From contig OX424563.1 in assembly GCA_949152475.1 (NCBI GenBank), positions 6,421,001 to 6,485,000 on the forward strand: 64,000 nucleotides of DNA, given 5' to 3'. This DNA is from Terebella lapidaria (Eukaryota > Annelida > Polychaeta > Terebellida > Terebellidae). The position numbers were made by a program, and so were the translations under genes. Within the stretch, counting starts at the first letter, position 1. Each line of letters begins with the position of its first letter. The notes beneath the pieces were generated by a model. That model had not been told where the DNA came from. It made no database searches and saw only the letters and a program-made list of their open reading frames with translations. Below are positions 59,771 through 64,000 of this stretch, piece after piece.

Positions 59771-61590
59771 CCATTAACTAATAATTATTTATTCGATCTT
59801 TCTGAAAAACAATAGGTTTCGTGTGACGGTCTTTCTCATCGAGCCTGTGCGATTTCGTCATCATTCATTGAAAACTTCCACTCATCAATGCTCATAGAGC
59901 GTTCACAAGCCATGTGTGTTAAACAGGCTAATTTGAGCACAAAATGTGTCACCACTCAGCCAATATGGTTGCAATGGCAACCCGAATCGATTGGTGTCGG
60001 GATCTTACCATAAGCTGTGTCTGTATAAAAACTAGACGCTTCCGGTCGCCTACGACCGCTTGGGTGTATCCCCCGTAACCCTATCATCTCTGTTGCCCTA
60101 AATATATCACTGTCAAGTGTGAAAAACTAGAGCAAGGGCTAAAAAAGATTACCAGAGAAATGTTAAATCTCAAGTCACAACTGTTTTCTTCTCCCCACCA
60201 AAATTGCTGCACTGATTTTCCGAGGTTATTGAAGGTCGAATTGAAAATCACCACTGAAATCTCTTTATATGAATTTCCATTCAACATGTTTGATAAAATA
60301 ACGAAAATACAGAGAGATCAATCTTTTCACCTATTTATATTTCAACTCTGAATATTTTACAAACTTGTTAACTTATTTGATCACAGCCATAAAATCTCTA
60401 CTGGACAAAGCCTTCACCTTGTTGAGCCCAATAATAAATATTTCTTGGCTTAACTATTTTCATTGTGGTCAACAATAGACTTAACATGTAAAAATAAAGT
60501 TAACTTATTCGGTTACACCCAAAAATTTATACCGGACAAAATCTTAACCTTGTTGAACTCAATAATAATTGTTTCTCATCTTAACTATTTTTATTGAGGT
60601 CAATAATAGACTTAACTAGCAAAAAAAATGTTAACTTATTTGGTTACAGACATAAAATGTCTACTGGACAGAATCTTTACCTTGTTGAGCCCAATAATAA
60701 ATATTTCTTGTCTTAACTATTTTTGTTGCGGACAATAATAGACTTAACTAGTAAAACTAATGTTAACTTATTCAGTAATATTGTCCTGTTTTCACTGAAA
60801 ACTTCAGTTCTCCATTCTGAACAAGAAACCCGTGTCATTACCTTCCATTGTACAGGCTATTGGAATGATCGTACATGTCAAAATGGATATTTCAAAATTC
60901 TGTAATAAGTTAGGCTGTTAACATATTAATATTTACATGATCATTCTCAAAAACGATTGGTTTCGTGTGACAGCCCTTCCCAACAACACTTCCAAATATT
61001 ATCGAGATTCGTCAAAAATTGCCATCTGTAGAGCATTCACAAGCCATGTGTCTCAAACAGGCTGTTTTCAATGCAAAATGTGTCTCCAAACGACCAATTC
61101 AGTTGCCACGGCAACCAAAATCGATTGGTGTCGGGATCTTACCATAATATATGTGCCTGCAAAAAATAATGGTGATCGGGTGAGAATTGCGTCCTGTAGC
61201 GCGTTCACAAGCCATGTGTCTCAAACAGGCTGTTTTCAATGCAAAATGTGTCCCCAAACGACCAATTCAGTTGCCACGGCAACCAAAATCGATTGGTGTC
61301 GGGATCTTACCATTATATATGTGCCTGCAAAAAATAATGGTGATCGGGTGAGAATTGCGGCCTGTAGCGCGTTCACAATAAAATCTCTGCGGACGCGGAC
61401 GCAGACGCGGACGCGGACGACGAAGCCAAATCCATAGTATCCGCCGAACTTTGTTCGGGGGATACAATTATCAGAATCGGTTAAGATTTGCAACCTGTAG
61501 AGCGTTCACAAGAAATCTCTATGGCGGACGCGGCCGCGGCGCGACGGAGACAAATCCATAGTATCCGCTGAACTTCGTTCGGGGAATAGA
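59771..61590 (+). mobile_element. Dispersed repeat family B, expanded copy
   Basis: It contains three modules of about 125 bp (CCTTGTTGAGCCCAATAATAAAT at about 60,418, 60,550 and 60,676) and a GTTCACAAGCCATGTGT module at about 59,900, 61,033 and 61,203, the last two offset about 170 bp and nearly identical. The end matches the other family B copy at 37,760-37,865 (GGAGCG/AGAGCGTTCACAAG through GGGGATACAAT). GC-rich hexamer runs (GCGGACGCGGACG) lie at 61,386-61,420. Short open frames span the modules but change with each repeat. Confidence 0.75.
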
Positions 61591-63455
61591 ATTACCAAAC
61601 TGCCAAAATGAGCCTTGATATCATGATGTTCACGTGTAAAAAATTAGCCCAAGGGCTATGATAGGTTACCGGACAACTTTAGTTGAAACAGGACAGGTGA
61701 GATATGACGTTAAGATAAACCAATCATCTTCGTGAACTTCAATGTCATCATTAAGTGTGCAGCATATAACCTTGTATTCATGTATGTTCAAAATACAAAT
61801 ACAAGGTCTATCTACAAGTCTTTTGTCTATAAACGAAATTTACACATTTCTTGTTGGACGTGACACTGAGATATAGCACTCAATGTCATCTGACGTCAAG
61901 TTCAACGTCACCCAAAAAAGCCACATATATATGTGGTATACATGTATATGACTTCCAATTCCAGCTATACCTACAAACATTTTTTGGCTGTAGAGGCCAA
62001 TTTACACACTCAAGGGGCCTTTTAAGCAATTCAAAACACTCCATCTTTATACACAATGTCAGGGACCCCAATTAGCATGTTTTATAACAAAAATCTCAAA
62101 ACTGATCAGATAAATTTGAAGGAAAACGACCAAAAATTAAATTTGGGGCCTATTCAGCCTAAATTTCTAGCCTTTTGAGCAATTCAAGGCACTTTATACA
62201 CTATATACATATTTATACACATCATGTCAAAAACCCCAATTACTATGTTTTGAAATAAAAATCTCAAAAGTGATCAGACAGTTTTCGATTAAAGACAAAC
62301 AAGGTGCAAATTTGGACATTTTTCGACTAAAAAATGGCTGTTTTGACATTTCAAGGTCATCCAAGGTCAAATTCAAGGTCACCACACAAGTCTTCATATA
62401 TGACTTCCCATTTGAAAGTGCTAATTTCTAAGCTCTATCTTCAAGCATTCTATGAGTACAGTCTAGGCAGCTCCCATTATGAAGGAAAAAAGTGCCGAAA
62501 ATTTTGTCCCAAATTTTTTTCAAAGGGTGAAAAAAATTTTTTTGTCTAGAAATGGCCCAAAATGGATAGTAACGCAATTTGGGGCAAAAAAAATTTTTTT
62601 CGTCGACCCGTCAAAAATTCAAAATGGCCGCCACACAGAGACCAGCGATTCAAGGGCAACAAAACTTATACACATCATAAAGGTACATAGAGGGAATCTT
62701 CTGAAACGAAAATCTCAAAACTGATCAGACAGTTTTCGAGAAAAGACAGAAAAGCTGCAAATTTGGGCATTTTTCGACCCAAAAATGGCTATTTTGACCT
62801 TTCAAGGTCATCCAAGGTCAAATTCAAGGTCACCACACAAGTCGCCATAGATGACTTCCCATTTGAAAGTGCCAATATCTAAGCTCTATCTTTAAGCGTT
62901 CTATGAGTACAGTCCGGGCAGCTCCCATTATGAAGGAAAAAAGTGCCGAAAATTTTCCAAGTCCAAAATTTTTTTCAAAGGGTGAAAAAATTTTTTTTGC
63001 CTAGAAATGGCCCGAAAGTGGATAGTAACGCGATTTGGGGCAAAAAAAATTTTTTTCGCCGACCAGTCAAAAATTCAAAATGGCCGCCACACGGAGACCG
63101 GCGATTCAAGGGCAACAAAACTTATACACATCATAAAGGTACATAAGGGGAATCTTCTGAAACGAAAATCTCAAAACTGATCAGACAGTTTTTGAGAAAA
63201 TGGCCGCCAAAGTCCAAAATTGGCCATTTTTCGTCAAAAATGGCCGCCATTTTGAGAAAAATGCGAAAATCAAAAAACTAAAAAAAAAACCCCTCTTGAA
63301 ATATTTTTAGGCATTTTTGTGCAAAATTTCAGAAAAATCCGCCTGTAAACTTTAAAGATACAGCTGTGGACGGACGACGGACGACGGACGACGGACGGAC
63401 GACGGACGCAACGTGACGGCAATAGGTTATCGGACCATAGGTCCGGTAACCTAAA
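61591..63455 (+). mobile_element. Dispersed repeat family A, longest copy
   Basis: It includes a tandem duplication with offset about 450 bp (TTCAAGGTCA clusters at 62,350 and 62,801; TTCGTCGACCCGTC / TTCGCCGACCAGTC near 62,600 and 63,055; GGCCGCCACAC twice). Then come GGCCGCCATTTTG, CAAAATTTCAGAAAAATCC, a run of GGACGAC (63,370-63,410) and a terminal hairpin GGTTATCGGACC-ATA-GGTCCGGTAACC (63,425-63,451). No protein-coding gene is seen. Other copies lie at 8.4, 29.4, 39.15/42.9 kb. Confidence 0.75.
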
Positions 63456-64000
63456 AACAAAACAACATTTCAGATTTCATACACTCAAGCAAAGAGTTTA
63501 CCACAAACTCTTTGACTCAAGTATGTTTATGTAAAGAGAATTGCTTCAGATAACAAGACAGAATTCAAGCAATATTTATGTCTCAAAATATGTCCACAAC
63601 AGTACGAAATAACAAATACATAACAAGATACAAAAGGTATACAATTCGTTGGGTGGGTTACAAAATGGTAGGAAATAACTTCTCATCTCTGGCACCTCCA
63701 AACACGATATTCCAACAACATCTGAGATCAAGTTATTTTCACCAATTTGGCAAAATATTTAATTTTTTTTTCACTGGGTCTAGACACAGTGGGTGCAATG
63801 ACTATTATATCCCAGACCAATCTCATTCTTTATAAACCCCACTCCCAAAATCCAACTCAGCTCAATAAAGCCTGCTACCTGTAGGTATTACATCGCTTCA
63901 TATAACTAAACTTATGTATTCAAACCTCCTTTTCACTTGCAACATCTAACCTAACTACCAATACAATAATTGGCTGCAACAGCTGCATGTCATCACTCAA
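63456..64000. other. Window end; nothing recognised
   Basis: AT-rich sequence with an 85-codon open frame (63578-63835) that shows no motif. AATAAA occurs near 63,865. Confidence 0.4.

Overview
The window reads as nuclear DNA of a lophotrochozoan animal. It has spliced genes, AATAAA signals, TATA plus TCAGT core promoters, a tRNA-derived SINE, a LINE 3' end, a Penelope-like reverse transcriptase, foldback elements and long minisatellites. The best taxonomic clue is a neuropeptide precursor with nine KR-RGWG-KR cassettes, predicted to release RGWamide. From general knowledge, the GWamide family is lophotrochozoan, with RGWamide forms associated with annelids and APGWamide forms with molluscs. 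An annelid or close relative is therefore favoured but not proven. I saw no bacterial operons, rRNA, tRNA genes or CRISPR.

Layout. 1-10,000: non-coding, with a 44-bp-arm hairpin (271-417) and a 1.39-kb TTAA-flanked foldback element (4239-5624). The element carries a palindromic 20-bp minisatellite and what looks like a promoter plus first exon. 10,000-33,000: the RGWamide precursor gene, with core promoter at 11,132-11,166, an ATG-free leader, and coding exon 1 at 11,490-12,128 ending at a phase-0 GTAAGT donor. A proposed terminal exon lies at 32,782-32,949 with an AATAAA just after it. The 20.7-kb proposed intron holds a large inverted repeat, a 42-bp C-rich minisatellite, a LINE fragment and an 80-bp minisatellite carrying a consensus 5' splice site in most units.

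33,000-47,500: a graveyard of nested repeats. The clearest case is a 3.69-kb element (39,186-42,878) with GATAACC target duplications. It sits inside an older repeat whose uninterrupted version is visible at 63.4 kb. It contains a broken Penelope-like reverse transcriptase gene, itself split by two tandem 367-bp foldback units. 47,500-51,500: a two-exon gene for a 473-residue single-pass membrane protein with three PPxY motifs, predicted to recruit Nedd4-type ubiquitin ligases.

51,700-57,345: a 4.8-kb, 34-bp satellite with higher-order structure, preceded by three copies of a flanking repeat. 57,400-58,170: a decayed C2H2 zinc-finger/PQ-rich gene. 58,758-59,245: a full-length SINE with a perfect 16-bp target duplication. 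59,800-63,455: two dispersed repeat families, one carrying X-box-like palindromes and the other runs of TCAAGGTCA. The two intact genes are unrelated by sequence, but both use a TATA box about 30 bp upstream of a TCAGT initiator. Nothing shows that they work together beyond being neighbours on the same strand.
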